A stretch of DNA of 64,000 bases from contig JBAZJL010000001.1 in assembly GCA_041651335.1 (NCBI GenBank), positions 1 to 64,000 on the forward strand, given 5' to 3'. Below, in pieces: positions 14,080 to 23,696 of this stretch; position 1 is the first letter of the stretch, and each line of letters opens with the position of its first letter. The translations under genes and the position numbers were made by a program. This DNA is from UBA6220 sp041651335. Its GTDB lineage: Bacteria > Patescibacteriota > Minisyncoccia > Minisyncoccales > Minisyncoccaceae. The notes under the pieces were generated by a model. That model was not told where the DNA came from, did no database searches, and worked only from the letters and a program-made list of their open reading frames with translations.

Positions 14080-15753
14080 ATGAACAAATTTTATATCGAA
14101 GGAGATCGTCCTTGGTTTAATCTTTATCCTGAATGGTCGCCAAAAAATATAGATTATCCCGAGGTTCCATCTTTTTATTATATCGATAAAAACGCCTTAG
14201 ATTATCCAGAAAATATTGCCATAACTTTTTATGACAAACATATTAATTATCGAGAATTAAAAGAATTAACAGATAGGTTTGCTCGCGCCTTACAACAAAG
14301 TGGAATACATAAAGGCGATCGAGTAATGATCATGGCGGCTAATTGTCCGCAAAACATTATTAGTTTTTATGGATCAGCCAAAGCCGGAGCAATTCCAGTA
14401 ATGCTTAATCCGCTTTATACTGCCCAAGAATTGGAATATTTTTTTAAAGACACAGAGCCAAGAATGGTAATCACTCCAGATGCTTTTTATGAAAATGTAT
14501 CCAAAGCAGCTCAAACCACTCCTCAAATTGAAAGGATTATTGCTTTTAATATGTCTGATTATTTTTCGCCATTGAAAAAATTTTTAGCCAGGGCTTTAAA
14601 AAAAATCGAAGTGATTAAATGCCCTGGATCTATTGATTTTAATGAATTTATTAATGTGCCTTCAGAATATAATCAGCAAGAAATAGATGTTTTTAATGAT
14701 CCGGCCTTAATGGTTTATACTAGCGGAACTACTGGCGAACCAAAAGGCGTAGTTTTAACTCATTATAATTTGATTTCAAATGCTTATGGAATTCATTATT
14801 GGTACAACGATTCTGTAGGGCCCCGAGCAACCCTATTAATTGTTCCAATTTTTCACGTTTATGGAGTTGGCTTGATTATGAACTGGCCTTTAATGAATAA
14901 TGGACGATTAGTAATTCTTCCCAAATTTCATACCAAAGAAGCAATTGATTTAATCAAAAAATACAAAATAGATGGGCTGTTTGGAGTGCCGGCTATTTTT
15001 TCCGCTTTTTTAAATTATTTTAAAGAAAATCCAAAAGAAAAACCCATGGATTTTGTAAGATTGGTTACCAGCGGAAGTGCTCCGATTTCTGCATATTCCT
15101 GGCAAAAAGCTAAGGAAATTTTTCCCAATGCCGCCTTTATCGAGGGTTATGGCTTATCAGAAACTTGTTCTGTTTTTTTAGTGGATCCATTGTCAAAAAA
15201 ATATACCAAGCAGGCTGGCTTAGTTGGCATTCCTTTATTGAATATGGATGTAAAAATAATTAATCCGGAAAATGGAAAAGAATTGCCAATTAATCAAAGT
15301 GGAGAAATTGTTACCAAGGGTCCGATTATTTTTAAAGAATATTGGCGAAAATCAAAAAAAACAATAGAAGCAATGCAGGACGGATGGTTTCACACTAAAG
15401 ACATCGGCCAGATAAACGAACAAGGCGCTTTTAGTATCGAGGGTCGTTTGGATGATATGATTAATGTGCGAGGAGAAAAAGTATGGCCCCGAGAAGTAGA
15501 AAAAGTATTAGAAGAAAATTCAAAAGTGCAAGAAGTGGCAGTTGTTGGAGAAAAAGATGATTATTATGGTGAAAAAGTAAAAGCTTGTGTTGCCTTAAAG
15601 CCTAATATTACAGCCACCGAGAAAGAATTGATTGACTTTTGCCAAGAAAAATTATCTCCCCACAAAATTCCTAAAATGATTGAATTTTTTAAAGAGCTAC
15701 CAAAATCAAACCTTGGAAAAATTTTGCATTATAAATTAAGACAAAAGCATTAG
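14080..15753 (+). CDS. AMP-dependent acyl-CoA synthetase/ligase (FadD-like)
   Basis: 557 residues, normal for long-chain acyl-CoA ligases. The P-loop is YTSGTTGEPKGVVLTH (about 216-231). It also has IEGYGLSETC, the GWFHTKDIGQ segment, and the C-terminal lid with GRLDDMINVRGEKVWPREVE and catalytic Lys in KSNLGKILHYKLR. It activates a carboxylic acid to an acyl adenylate and then a thioester. No other fatty-acid genes are nearby, and such organisms usually lack beta-oxidation and fatty-acid synthesis. It may therefore activate scavenged fatty acids for lipids. The substrate is inferred. Confidence 0.88.
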   Translation: MNKFYIEGDRPWFNLYPEWSPKNIDYPEVPSFYYIDKNALDYPENIAITFYDKHINYRELKELTDRFARALQQSGIHKGDRVMIMAANCPQNIISFYGSAKAGAIPVMLNPLYTAQELEYFFKDTEPRMVITPDAFYENVSKAAQTTPQIERIIAFNMSDYFSPLKKFLARALKKIEVIKCPGSIDFNEFINVPSEYNQQEIDVFNDPALMVYTSGTTGEPKGVVLTHYNLISNAYGIHYWYNDSVGPRATLLIVPIFHVYGVGLIMNWPLMNNGRLVILPKFHTKEAIDLIKKYKIDGLFGVPAIFSAFLNYFKENPKEKPMDFVRLVTSGSAPISAYSWQKAKEIFPNAAFIEGYGLSETCSVFLVDPLSKKYTKQAGLVGIPLLNMDVKIINPENGKELPINQSGEIVTKGPIIFKEYWRKSKKTIEAMQDGWFHTKDIGQINEQGAFSIEGRLDDMINVRGEKVWPREVEKVLEENSKVQEVAVVGEKDDYYGEKVKACVALKPNITATEKELIDFCQEKLSPHKIPKMIEFFKELPKSNLGKILHYKLRQKH

Positions 15754-15849
15754 AAAACAATTTAAAATATTTGAAATAAATGTTTTATTTGAAAAAATAA
15801 TAAAAATCTTTTACAATACAAGAAAAAGATAAATTAATTTAATAAAACA

Positions 15850-16761
15850 ATGGCTATCGAGGCAAAACATTCTGTTGAAGAATTTGTAAAAAAATTTAAT
15901 TTTGATAAATGTGTTTTTGATTTATTAAAATTTATAGAACAAGATAACGAAAAAATAAAAGATCTTGTTATTGCAAAATACTTAGAAAGCTTTATATCAG
16001 ATGAAGAAGAGGAAGAAATTTTAAATTATTTTATTAATAATAGTGTTTTTAGTGCTGCTACCGTTGCTAATCCCGCAACTTCAGTGGTTACAGAATTTTT
16101 ATATGCTCGGCCAAAACAGCTTCATTTTATTGATCAATATTTTTTTGAATCAAAGGGGGGGAGGGCAATTAATTCAAGACTTGCAAAAGTGGAAGAAAAT
16201 ATTTTTGAGTTAATAGAAACACTTCAAAAAACAAAAAAGAAAAAAATACTAATTGCTAATTTGGGTGGAGGTCCGAATCGAGATATTTGCAATGTTCTTT
16301 CAAAATATTATCAAAATAATGATAATATCGAAGTTATTAGTATTGATAAAGATAAAATGGCCATTAAAAGAGGACAAAGAATTGCAAAAGTGGGAAAAGT
16401 AGATGATAAAATAGAATTTATTGAAAACAGCTTTATGCGTTATCGCCCTAAGAAAAAATTTGATCTTGTAGTTTTGGTTGGAGTTCTTTGTGGCTTACCT
16501 TCAGATATTTGTATAAAAATTTTAAAAAACACGCAAAAAATAATAAATAAGGGTGGGTATATTATTACTAGTAATGCTTCTCCAAAAATGTTAGAAGACG
16601 ATCCTTTTACTTATTTTATAATGGATAAAATTACTGGGTGGAAATTAATTTTTAAACCAGAAAAAATTCTCCAAGAAATATTAAAAAAATCTGGTTTTAA
16701 GTGGCAAAAAAGTTTTACCGATGATTTTGGTTTTCATATTATGCCAATTGGCTTGAAGTAA
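15850..16761 (+). CDS. SAM-dependent methyltransferase-like protein
   Basis: 303 residues. A helical N-terminal domain (1-130) precedes a class I Rossmann methyltransferase fold: motif I ILIANLGGGPNRDICN (about 135-150), EVISIDKDKMAIKRGQ (motif II acid), IEFIENSF, and FDLVVLVGVLCGL in motif IV. A class I methyltransferase motif IV normally shows D/N-x-x-x; here FDLVVLVGV fits the small-molecule group. It sits just ahead of a histidine kinase gene (23 bp). The substrate is not recognisable. Confidence 0.75.
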   Translation: MAIEAKHSVEEFVKKFNFDKCVFDLLKFIEQDNEKIKDLVIAKYLESFISDEEEEEILNYFINNSVFSAATVANPATSVVTEFLYARPKQLHFIDQYFFESKGGRAINSRLAKVEENIFELIETLQKTKKKKILIANLGGGPNRDICNVLSKYYQNNDNIEVISIDKDKMAIKRGQRIAKVGKVDDKIEFIENSFMRYRPKKKFDLVVLVGVLCGLPSDICIKILKNTQKIINKGGYIITSNASPKMLEDDPFTYFIMDKITGWKLIFKPEKILQEILKKSGFKWQKSFTDDFGFHIMPIGLK

Positions 16762-16784
16762 AAATATTTTTCAGGTTTTAATTT

Positions 16785-18377
16785 ATGGATATATACATAA
16801 TAATAAGTTTTATTAATGGGCTGGTTGCTATAATTTTTGGTTTTCTAATTTTTTCAAAAAATTGGAAAAATAAAATAAATTATACGTTTTTTTTAATGAG
16901 CGCTAGTTTTGCTCTTTGGAGTTTTTCTTATTCTCGTTGGCTCTCGGTAAATACGGCCCTCGAGGCTTTATTTTGGTCTAGGATGCTTAATTTTGGCGCA
17001 ACCTTTATTCCAATATTTTATCTTCATTGGATTTTAAGCATTTTAGGAACTACAAAAGAAAAAAAACGTATTTTATTTTTTGGTTATGCCCTTACTTTAA
17101 TTTTTTCTCTTTTTAGTTTTACCCCGGCTTATATTTCTTCGGTAGCACCGGTTCGCGATTTTCCTTATTGGCCCCAGGCAGGATTTCTTTATGTAATTTT
17201 TTTAGTAATAGGATATTTTGGCTTAGTTGGTTATGGATTAAAAGAGCTGATTAAAGCAAAAAAAAATAGCGACATCGAAAAGACCCATCAAATAAATTAT
17301 GTTTTCTTGGGGTCGATTTTAGGATTTGGTGGGGGAGCAACAAACTTTCCATTAATGTTTGGGATAGGGCTTATCCCTCCTGTTGGGCAGTTATTTGTTG
17401 TTTTGTTTGTAATTATTTTTGCTTTGGCAACTTTAAAATATCACTTATTTGAAATTAAGCTTATTTTAACCGAGCTTTTGGTTTTTATAATGTCGATTAT
17501 TATTATTGTTTTGTTTTTCTTAATGCCAACCACGTTTTTAAAAATATTAATCGGAATTATTATAATTTTATTTTGTTTTTTTGGTTATTATTTAATCAGA
17601 GCTATTCATGATGAAGTTTCTCAAAAAGAAGAAGCGGAAAGAATCAGTAAAATGAAAACAGAATTTATTTCCATTGCTTCCCATCAGTTGCGCACTCCTT
17701 TGGCCGCCATTAGAGGATATACTTCGATGCTGAAAGATGGCGATTATGGTGATTTGCCGGATCCAGCTGAAAAAGCAATCAATTATATCCATGAATCAAG
17801 CGTGGGAATGATAAAATTGGTCAACAGTTTATTATCAATTAGTCGTTTAGAAAAAGGGCAGGTAGAGCTGAAATTCCAAGATGTTTCAGTTGATGATTTA
17901 TTAAAAGAGTGCATTAAAGATATCCGATTAGTTGCTGAAGAAAAAAAATTAAACTTAAAATACAAAATATTGTCAAAAAAAATCCCTTTAATCAAGGCTG
18001 ATCCTGAAAAATTAAAACAATCATTCAGTAATATTATCAATAATGCCGTGCTTTATACTGTGAAGGGCGGGGTTGATGTCTCGCTTAATAAAGAAAATAA
18101 TGATATAATTGTGCAAATAAAAGATACGGGCGTGGGAATCGAGCCCGAGGAACAAGAAAAAATGTTTAAAAGCTTTTCAAGGGGAAAAGGCGGGGCCGAG
18201 CTTTATACTCAAGGAACAGGATTGGGATTGTATGTTGCTAAAAATTTTGTTGAAATGCACAGCGGTTCAATCAGTGTTTTTTCCGAAGGAAAAAACAAGG
18301 GCAGTTTATTTACCATCAGGCTACCTATTCAAGCAATTTTAGATTCTCGCCATAAATTTAATTTCACAGATAAATAA
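16785..18377 (+). CDS. Membrane sensor histidine kinase (7TM N-terminal domain)
   Basis: 530 residues. Seven or eight hydrophobic segments fill the first 265 residues, like the 7TM sensor region of histidine kinases. Then comes HisKA with H300 in FISIASHQLRTPLAAIRGYT, the N box FSNIINNAVLYT, DTGVGI and GTGLGLYVAKNF. It autophosphorylates and passes phosphate to the response regulator encoded 11 bp downstream. The signal is unknown; the proximity to peptidoglycan genes (from 19.9 kb) suggests an envelope signal, by context only. Confidence 0.93.
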   Translation: MDIYIIISFINGLVAIIFGFLIFSKNWKNKINYTFFLMSASFALWSFSYSRWLSVNTALEALFWSRMLNFGATFIPIFYLHWILSILGTTKEKKRILFFGYALTLIFSLFSFTPAYISSVAPVRDFPYWPQAGFLYVIFLVIGYFGLVGYGLKELIKAKKNSDIEKTHQINYVFLGSILGFGGGATNFPLMFGIGLIPPVGQLFVVLFVIIFALATLKYHLFEIKLILTELLVFIMSIIIIVLFFLMPTTFLKILIGIIIILFCFFGYYLIRAIHDEVSQKEEAERISKMKTEFISIASHQLRTPLAAIRGYTSMLKDGDYGDLPDPAEKAINYIHESSVGMIKLVNSLLSISRLEKGQVELKFQDVSVDDLLKECIKDIRLVAEEKKLNLKYKILSKKIPLIKADPEKLKQSFSNIINNAVLYTVKGGVDVSLNKENNDIIVQIKDTGVGIEPEEQEKMFKSFSRGKGGAELYTQGTGLGLYVAKNFVEMHSGSISVFSEGKNKGSLFTIRLPIQAILDSRHKFNFTDK

Positions 18378-18388
18378 ATATTAATAAT

Positions 18389-18754
18389 ATGAAAAAAATA
18401 CTTATTATCGAAGATGAAAAAATACTCTCGGAAATGTATAACTTTAAGTTTACAAAAGAGGGGTATAAAGTTTTAACAGGAATGGACGTAGAAGAGGGTT
18501 TGGAAAAAATAAAAAAAGAATTGCCTGATTTGATTATTTTAGACATTCTTTTACCCAAAGAAAGCGGATTGTATTTTTTAGAAAAAAGAAAAAATATTCC
18601 TGGCGCTTCTGATGTGCCGGTAATCGTATTGTCTAATTTTGATGATAAAGAAACAAAAGAAAAAGCTTTTCAGCTTGGAGCCAAAGATTATATGATTAAA
18701 TCAAATTATAATCCTAAAGAAATCTTGGAAAAAATCCAATCTTATTTAAAATAA
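18389..18754 (+). CDS. Single-domain response regulator (CheY-like)
   Basis: 121 residues, receiver only. It has the acidic pair in LIIEDEK, phospho-acceptor D52 in LIILDILLPKESG, and the conserved Thr/Ser and Lys in VIVLSNF and AKDYMIKSNY. It has no output domain, so it must act by protein-protein contact. It lies between the kinase gene and a membrane protein whose N terminus resembles the kinase's sensor, with gaps of 11 bp and 1 bp: one operon. Confidence 0.93.
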   Translation: MKKILIIEDEKILSEMYNFKFTKEGYKVLTGMDVEEGLEKIKKELPDLIILDILLPKESGLYFLEKRKNIPGASDVPVIVLSNFDDKETKEKAFQLGAKDYMIKSNYNPKEILEKIQSYLK

Positions 18755-18755
18755 T

Positions 18756-19931
18756 ATGGCGCAAATACCATTGGCAATTTATCTTTTACTTCCCAGTAGC
18801 ACCTTTATTTTGATGGTTAGCCTGTATTTGATAGTTAAAAATCGAACCAGGGCTACGACTGTTTTTTTTATTGCCGGAATATTGCAATTTCTTTGGACTA
18901 TCAGCGCGGTTTTAATGTGGCAGCTTTTTTCTTTTGGCCTTAATCCCAAAGCAGAAATGATTACAAAAGTATTATCTTTGGCTGTTTTTATGATTCCGGT
19001 TTTTCTTTATCATTTTTCAATTGAATTTTGCCATATAAAAAACCAAAATTTATTTTTATATTTTTCTTATATTTTTTCTGTTTGGCTAGTAGCCGCCAGC
19101 GAAAGCAGGGCGATTATTGAATCTATTTTTTCTTTCCGAGTAAGTTTGGGCCAAGACGGCTATATTTATTATTCTTTTAGCGCTTTTGTTATCACTTTGC
19201 TTATTTTAACATTAATAAATTTTGCCAAAGCTTGGATGGACAAACAAGAACAAGAAGAGCAAAAAAAAGACCTATTAATGTTTATTTTGATGTCTTTTTC
19301 TATTTTTGGATTAGTTTTTATTTACTTTTTGCCTGATTATGGCATTAATGTTATTCCCATATATTATTTAACTATTCCAATCTATGCTTTGATTTTATGC
19401 TATGTTTTAATCGAAAAACATCCTTTTGCTTCTGTTGTAACTACTGATATTTTAGTGGCTGTGATTTTGGCAATTTTAGCTTCTTTTATTATTTTTCCAA
19501 AAATGGAGCTAAGTATGCTAATCAGATCTCTTACTTTTATTTTAATTGCTTTTATTTGTTTTCTGTTGATCAGGCATACCAATAAATTAAACAAGCAAAA
19601 AAAAGATATTGAAAAAATAGTAGAAGAAAGAACAAAAGAATTACAAGAAAAAACTTGGAGGCTAAATGAGGCTAATGAAAAATTAGAAGAATCAAATGCT
19701 GTTTTAGAAATTATGGTTAAGGCAAGAACTTTGGCCTTAAAAGAATTAAACGAAAGCTTAGAGGCTCAAATCCAAGATAGAACCAAAGAATTAAACAGAA
19801 AAACCGAAGAATTGCAAGAAAAAATAAATGAACTAGTTCAAATCAGTAATGTTTTTATTAATCGGGAAAACAAAATGGTTGAATTAAAAGAAAAAATAAA
19901 AGACTTGCAATCTAAGTTGAAAGAAAAATAA
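18756..19931 (+). CDS. Polytopic membrane protein with C-terminal coiled coil, sensor-like
   Basis: 391 residues. About eight hydrophobic segments (1-275) resemble the 7TM sensor part of histidine kinases. A long charged coiled coil of about 110 residues follows, with heptad-like repeats such as EERTKELQEKTWRLNEANEK. There is no kinase or ATPase domain. It may be a signalling partner of the upstream kinase and regulator, using its coil as the output. It runs into the D,D-carboxypeptidase gene after 7 bp. Not recognised as a named family. Confidence 0.75.
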   Translation: MAQIPLAIYLLLPSSTFILMVSLYLIVKNRTRATTVFFIAGILQFLWTISAVLMWQLFSFGLNPKAEMITKVLSLAVFMIPVFLYHFSIEFCHIKNQNLFLYFSYIFSVWLVAASESRAIIESIFSFRVSLGQDGYIYYSFSAFVITLLILTLINFAKAWMDKQEQEEQKKDLLMFILMSFSIFGLVFIYFLPDYGINVIPIYYLTIPIYALILCYVLIEKHPFASVVTTDILVAVILAILASFIIFPKMELSMLIRSLTFILIAFICFLLIRHTNKLNKQKKDIEKIVEERTKELQEKTWRLNEANEKLEESNAVLEIMVKARTLALKELNESLEAQIQDRTKELNRKTEELQEKINELVQISNVFINRENKMVELKEKIKDLQSKLKEK

Positions 19932-19938
19932 AGAAAAA

Positions 19939-20901
19939 ATGTTTATTTTGAAAAAACCGAATATTTTTTTCTTTATTTTTTTCTGTTTTGCTTTTCTTGT
20001 TTCAATCTTTTTTATGAATTCAAATAGTCAAAACCTTGAGGCTGTTTCTTCGGTTCGAGCCTCTTTTATTTCCGAAGATTCTTTATTTCGACCTTTGAAA
20101 AAAAACAACGCTCCTGATCTTCAAATAAATGCAACGCAAGCATTGTCGGTTTTAATAATTCCAGAAACTGGAACAGAAAAAATACTTTTTCAAAAAAATA
20201 CAAACAATGCTGATCCGATTGCTTCAATGAGTAAATTAATGACTGCGATTGTCGTTATCGAGCAGTATGATTTAGAAAAAAAGATATTTTTAACCCCAGA
20301 TCAGGTTTCGGCTCTTGTTGCTACTGGGGGCAATATCTTTTCTGGGCAAGCAATTTTGATTAAAAATCTTTTAACAATAATGCTAATAGAATCAAATAAT
20401 GTGGCTGCAGATATTTTAAGCGAACAAATGGCAACGGGAAAATTTGTTAACTTAATGAACCAAAAAGCCAAAGATTTAAATCTAAAAAAAGCTGTTTTTT
20501 TTAATCCCAGTGGTTTAACCGAAGAAGATTTTAAAATGAATCAAGCCTCGGCAGATGATTTAAAAAAAATAATTATTTATATTATAAAAAACCATTCTTT
20601 GCTGGTTGAAATCTGCTCGATTCAATCTATTGATTACTATATTAATGGCCATTATTATAAAAAACTAGAAAATACTAACGCTTTATTAAAAAAAGGGCCT
20701 GAATATCTTTGGGGCAAAACCGGCTATACAAAAGAAGCAAACGGGTGTATTATTTCAGTATCAAAAAAGCCTTTTTTCTCTCCTTTTCAAAGCAAAACCG
20801 CCTACATAATAAATATTATTATGGGCGCTGATGGAAAAACAAGCCGTTTTATTGAGGCGGAAAAGTTAGAAAACTGGATAACTAATTCTTTTATTTGGTA
20901 A
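19939..20901 (+). CDS. D-alanyl-D-alanine carboxypeptidase (penicillin-binding protein, S11 family)
   Basis: 320 residues. The N-terminal hydrophobic segment (about 9-26) is an uncleaved anchor or signal. The three active-site motifs are present: SMSK (S96-K99), ESNN (S152-N154) and WGKTGYT (KTG near 260). It trims the terminal D-Ala from peptidoglycan stems outside the membrane. It lacks the long C-terminal domain of PBP5. It sits 3 bp before mraY and after the signalling genes. Confidence 0.9.
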   Translation: MFILKKPNIFFFIFFCFAFLVSIFFMNSNSQNLEAVSSVRASFISEDSLFRPLKKNNAPDLQINATQALSVLIIPETGTEKILFQKNTNNADPIASMSKLMTAIVVIEQYDLEKKIFLTPDQVSALVATGGNIFSGQAILIKNLLTIMLIESNNVAADILSEQMATGKFVNLMNQKAKDLNLKKAVFFNPSGLTEEDFKMNQASADDLKKIIIYIIKNHSLLVEICSIQSIDYYINGHYYKKLENTNALLKKGPEYLWGKTGYTKEANGCIISVSKKPFFSPFQSKTAYIINIIMGADGKTSRFIEAEKLENWITNSFIW

Positions 20902-20904
20902 AAC

Positions 20905-21993
20905 ATGTCTTTATTGACTTTTAATGTAATAAAAATTCTTGTTTTGGCTTTTTCTTCATCGATTGTTGCTTTTTTTATTGGACAATTTTTAACAAAATAC
21001 TTATATCAAATAAAATTTTGGAAAAAAAGCGCTCGAGCGAAAACAATTGATGGAAAAGATGCCGAAGTATTTTTATCGCTTCACAAAGAAAAAGAAACCA
21101 CTGTTCCTCGAGGCGGAGGAATCGTTATTTGGGCCACGGTTTTAATTATTTCTTTTATCTGCCTTTTTTTGGCAAATTTTGTTGATATCTGGTGGCTTCA
21201 AAAACTTAATTTTTTTAGTCGAGAACAAACCTGGATTCCTATTTTTGCCCTAATCTCTGCTTCATTAATCGGATTGGTTGATGATATTTTTGTAGTTTAC
21301 GGAAAAGGAAAATATATTGGCGGGGGTTTAAAATTTCGAATCCGTCTAGCTTTGGTAATTTTAATCGGGCTTGTTGGGGGATTTTGGCTTTATTTTAAGC
21401 TTGGCTGGAGTTCAATCAACATTCCTCTTTTATTTAACTTTCCAGAAGGATTTGTTTGGGAATTAGGGCTTTGGTATATAGTTTTATATATTATTGTTAG
21501 TTTGGCTTCTTGGGCTAGCGGAGTAGTTGATGGTTTAGATGGGTTAGCGGGCGGAGTTTTTGCTTCTATTTTTGGAGCTTTTACAGTTATTGCTTTAGTG
21601 CAAGGCCAAGCTGATTTAGCTGCTTTTTGTGCTATTATTTTAGGAACTATTTTTAGTTTTCTTTGGTTTAATATTCCGCCAGCAAAATTTTATATGGGTG
21701 AAACTGGAATCCTGGGCCTAACAATGACTATGACTGCTATTGCTTTTCTAACAAATTCAATAGCAATTTTACCAATAATCGGAGGTGTTTTAGTTTTAGA
21801 AACAGGATCAGTAATTATCCAGCTTTTATCTAAAAAAATCCGGAAAAAAAAGATTTGGCTTTCTACTCCGATTCATCATCATTTTGAAGCAATTGGGTGG
21901 ACTAGCCAGCAAATCGTAATGCGGTTTTGGATAATTTCCGTTATTTTGGCTATATTAGGGGTCTGTCTCCAATTATTAATTTTAAAACAATGA
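20905..21993 (+). CDS. mraY: Phospho-N-acetylmuramoyl-pentapeptide transferase
   Basis: 362 residues with about ten membrane segments. MraY motifs: TVPRGGGIVIW, the aspartate pair region LIGLVDDIF, GVVDGLDGLAGG and FYMGETGILGLT, and the HHHFE loop as IHHHFEAIGW. It transfers phospho-MurNAc-pentapeptide to undecaprenyl phosphate (lipid I). Its stop TGA overlaps the next start (ATGA), which also shows that TGA is a stop here. Confidence 0.95.
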   Translation: MSLLTFNVIKILVLAFSSSIVAFFIGQFLTKYLYQIKFWKKSARAKTIDGKDAEVFLSLHKEKETTVPRGGGIVIWATVLIISFICLFLANFVDIWWLQKLNFFSREQTWIPIFALISASLIGLVDDIFVVYGKGKYIGGGLKFRIRLALVILIGLVGGFWLYFKLGWSSINIPLLFNFPEGFVWELGLWYIVLYIIVSLASWASGVVDGLDGLAGGVFASIFGAFTVIALVQGQADLAAFCAIILGTIFSFLWFNIPPAKFYMGETGILGLTMTMTAIAFLTNSIAILPIIGGVLVLETGSVIIQLLSKKIRKKKIWLSTPIHHHFEAIGWTSQQIVMRFWIISVILAILGVCLQLLILKQ

Positions 21994-23393
21994 AAAAAAA
22001 GCTTCCCAAGTTTTTAGTTAAAGATTTAAGAAAAAAATTTCCCGAATTTTTATATAATCGGTATAAATGGTCTTTTAAAAATAAAGACTTGTTGATTTCT
22101 TTTGATTTTAGCGTGGGAAAAAATAAATTTACTCCAGAATTAAAAATAAAAAATATTCCCACCGGGGCAAAAAAAATAAAAAAAGAAATTATTGATAATT
22201 TTGTTTTTAATTTAGGAATAATTGAAAGTTTTAGTTATTGGAAAGCTTTTTGCTCTCCTAAGATAATTATTAAATGCGGGGGATTGGAAAAAAATCAAAT
22301 TGATTGGTGGCAAGATCTTTTATTAAAAGGAATGGCCCAGTATTTTTTTGAAAACAAAATAAATTTCAAAGCAAAAAACTTTATTCAAATAATTTCGGAA
22401 AAAGATCCAAGCCGATTAATATTGTTCAAAGCATCAAAACAAGATTTTCTTTTACCAATCGGGGGTGGAAAAGATTCTTTAACTTCTTATCATCTTCTTA
22501 ATAAAAAGAAAAATAATCTAGCTTTTTTCTTTCTTAACCCAACCAAGGCAGGCGAAGACGCTAATAATATTTTTGGAAACAAAAACTCTATTGTTTGCGA
22601 AAGAAAAATCGACCCCGTGCTTCTTTCTTTGAATAAAAAAGGATATTTAAACGGACATACGCCGTTTGTTGCTTATCTTTCTTTTTTAACCGCGCTCTCA
22701 GCAGTAATTTTTAACAAAAAATATATTGTTTTTAGTAATGAAAAAAGTAGTAATGAGGGCAATATTGAATATCTAGGCGAAGAAATAAACCACCAGTATA
22801 GCAAAACATTTGATTTTGAAAACAAATTTCGCGATTATTTAAAAAAATATCTGAGTTCTAATCTTGAATATTTCAGTTTATTGCGCCCGCTTTATGAATT
22901 ACAGATTGCAAAAATATTTTCCGACCGCCGAGACTTTTTGCCTATTTTTTTAAGCTGTAATGAATCTCAAAAAACTTATTCTGGCACCAAAGAAAAAACC
23001 GGAACTTGGTGCGGTTCTTGCGCTAAATGTCTTTTTGTTTATTCTATTTTATATCCTTTTGTCTCCAGCGCTGATTTAAAAAATATCTTTGGAAAGGATT
23101 TATTTACCAAAAAAGAATTATTGCCCTTGCTTTTTGAATTAATTGAAGAAGATGAGATAAAGCCATGGGAATGCGTGGGTACACGCCAAGAAGCTAAAAT
23201 CGCCCTATATTTAAGTTGGAAAAAAAATGTAATTAGAGATATGGAACAGCCCTATTTGTTAGAATTTTTTGCTGAAAATCTAATGCCCCAATGCAAAGAC
23301 TGGGAAAAAGAAGCTGAAGCAATAATGAACAACTGGGATAAAAAAAATAATATTCCTGATAAATTTAAATATCAAAAACAATTAAAATTATAG
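21990..23393 (+). CDS. murL: Probable UDP-MurNAc-L-Ala-L-Glu epimerase (MurL-type)
   Basis: 467 residues from the ATG overlapping mraY's stop. It contains a PP-loop-like motif LPIGGGKDSLTSYHLL (155-170), which fits an enzyme that splits ATP to AMP and PPi, as reported for MurL. Later cysteines in GTWCGSCAKCLF may bind metal. MurL epimerises the L-Glu added by a MurD2-type ligase, replacing glutamate racemase; it is known from Xanthomonas. Location between mraY and murD supports this. The assignment rests on motif, length and context, not on an alignment. Otherwise it is an unassigned adenylating enzyme. Confidence 0.6.
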   Translation: MKKKLPKFLVKDLRKKFPEFLYNRYKWSFKNKDLLISFDFSVGKNKFTPELKIKNIPTGAKKIKKEIIDNFVFNLGIIESFSYWKAFCSPKIIIKCGGLEKNQIDWWQDLLLKGMAQYFFENKINFKAKNFIQIISEKDPSRLILFKASKQDFLLPIGGGKDSLTSYHLLNKKKNNLAFFFLNPTKAGEDANNIFGNKNSIVCERKIDPVLLSLNKKGYLNGHTPFVAYLSFLTALSAVIFNKKYIVFSNEKSSNEGNIEYLGEEINHQYSKTFDFENKFRDYLKKYLSSNLEYFSLLRPLYELQIAKIFSDRRDFLPIFLSCNESQKTYSGTKEKTGTWCGSCAKCLFVYSILYPFVSSADLKNIFGKDLFTKKELLPLLFELIEEDEIKPWECVGTRQEAKIALYLSWKKNVIRDMEQPYLLEFFAENLMPQCKDWEKEAEAIMNNWDKKNNIPDKFKYQKQLKL

Positions 23394-23409
23394 ATTAATA
23401 AAAAAAGAA

Positions 23410-23595
23410 TTAGCGTCTTTTTCTTGCCATATTGCAATAAAGTTTTGCTAATTCTTGTTCGTTCAGTTCTCGGCTTTTCTCTCTTTTTTGTTTTTTTGTC
23501 AGACCATTGGTCTGACTTTTATATTCATGAGATCCATAGGATTGTTTTATGGATCGAGATACTTGACCTTTTTTTGAACCGTTTTTAATGGGCAT
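23410..23595 (-). CDS. Small basic protein
   Basis: 61 residues from the ATG at 23595 (MPIKNGSKKGQVSRSIK); an earlier ATG would add 24 unlikely residues. Very basic, ends MARKRR, with Ser/Gln/Lys-rich repeats and one Cys. It resembles small nucleic-acid-binding proteins of these genomes but is not recognised. Two inverted repeats (near 23499-23517 and 23530-23555) lie inside the coding sequence. It interrupts the wall operon on the opposite strand. Confidence 0.5.
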   Translation of the reverse strand: MPIKNGSKKGQVSRSIKQSYGSHEYKSQTNGLTKKQKREKSRELNEQELAKLYCNMARKRR

Positions 23596-23696
23596 ATATT
23601 TTATATAAAATAAAATATTATAAATGTCAAATTTCTTTAAATAAACGCTTTTAAAAGGCATTTTCATTATGTTTAAAAAAATGTATAATACAATTA

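Noticed and set aside
21990..21993. Reassigned UGA codon (Gly) as in Gracilibacteria/Absconditabacteria
   Set aside because: TGA ends mraY and the radical SAM gene at the expected family lengths and is not found inside conserved domains.
23499..23555. Inverted repeats as a terminator
   Set aside because: They lie inside the small basic gene and are not followed by a T run; more likely incidental to its codons.
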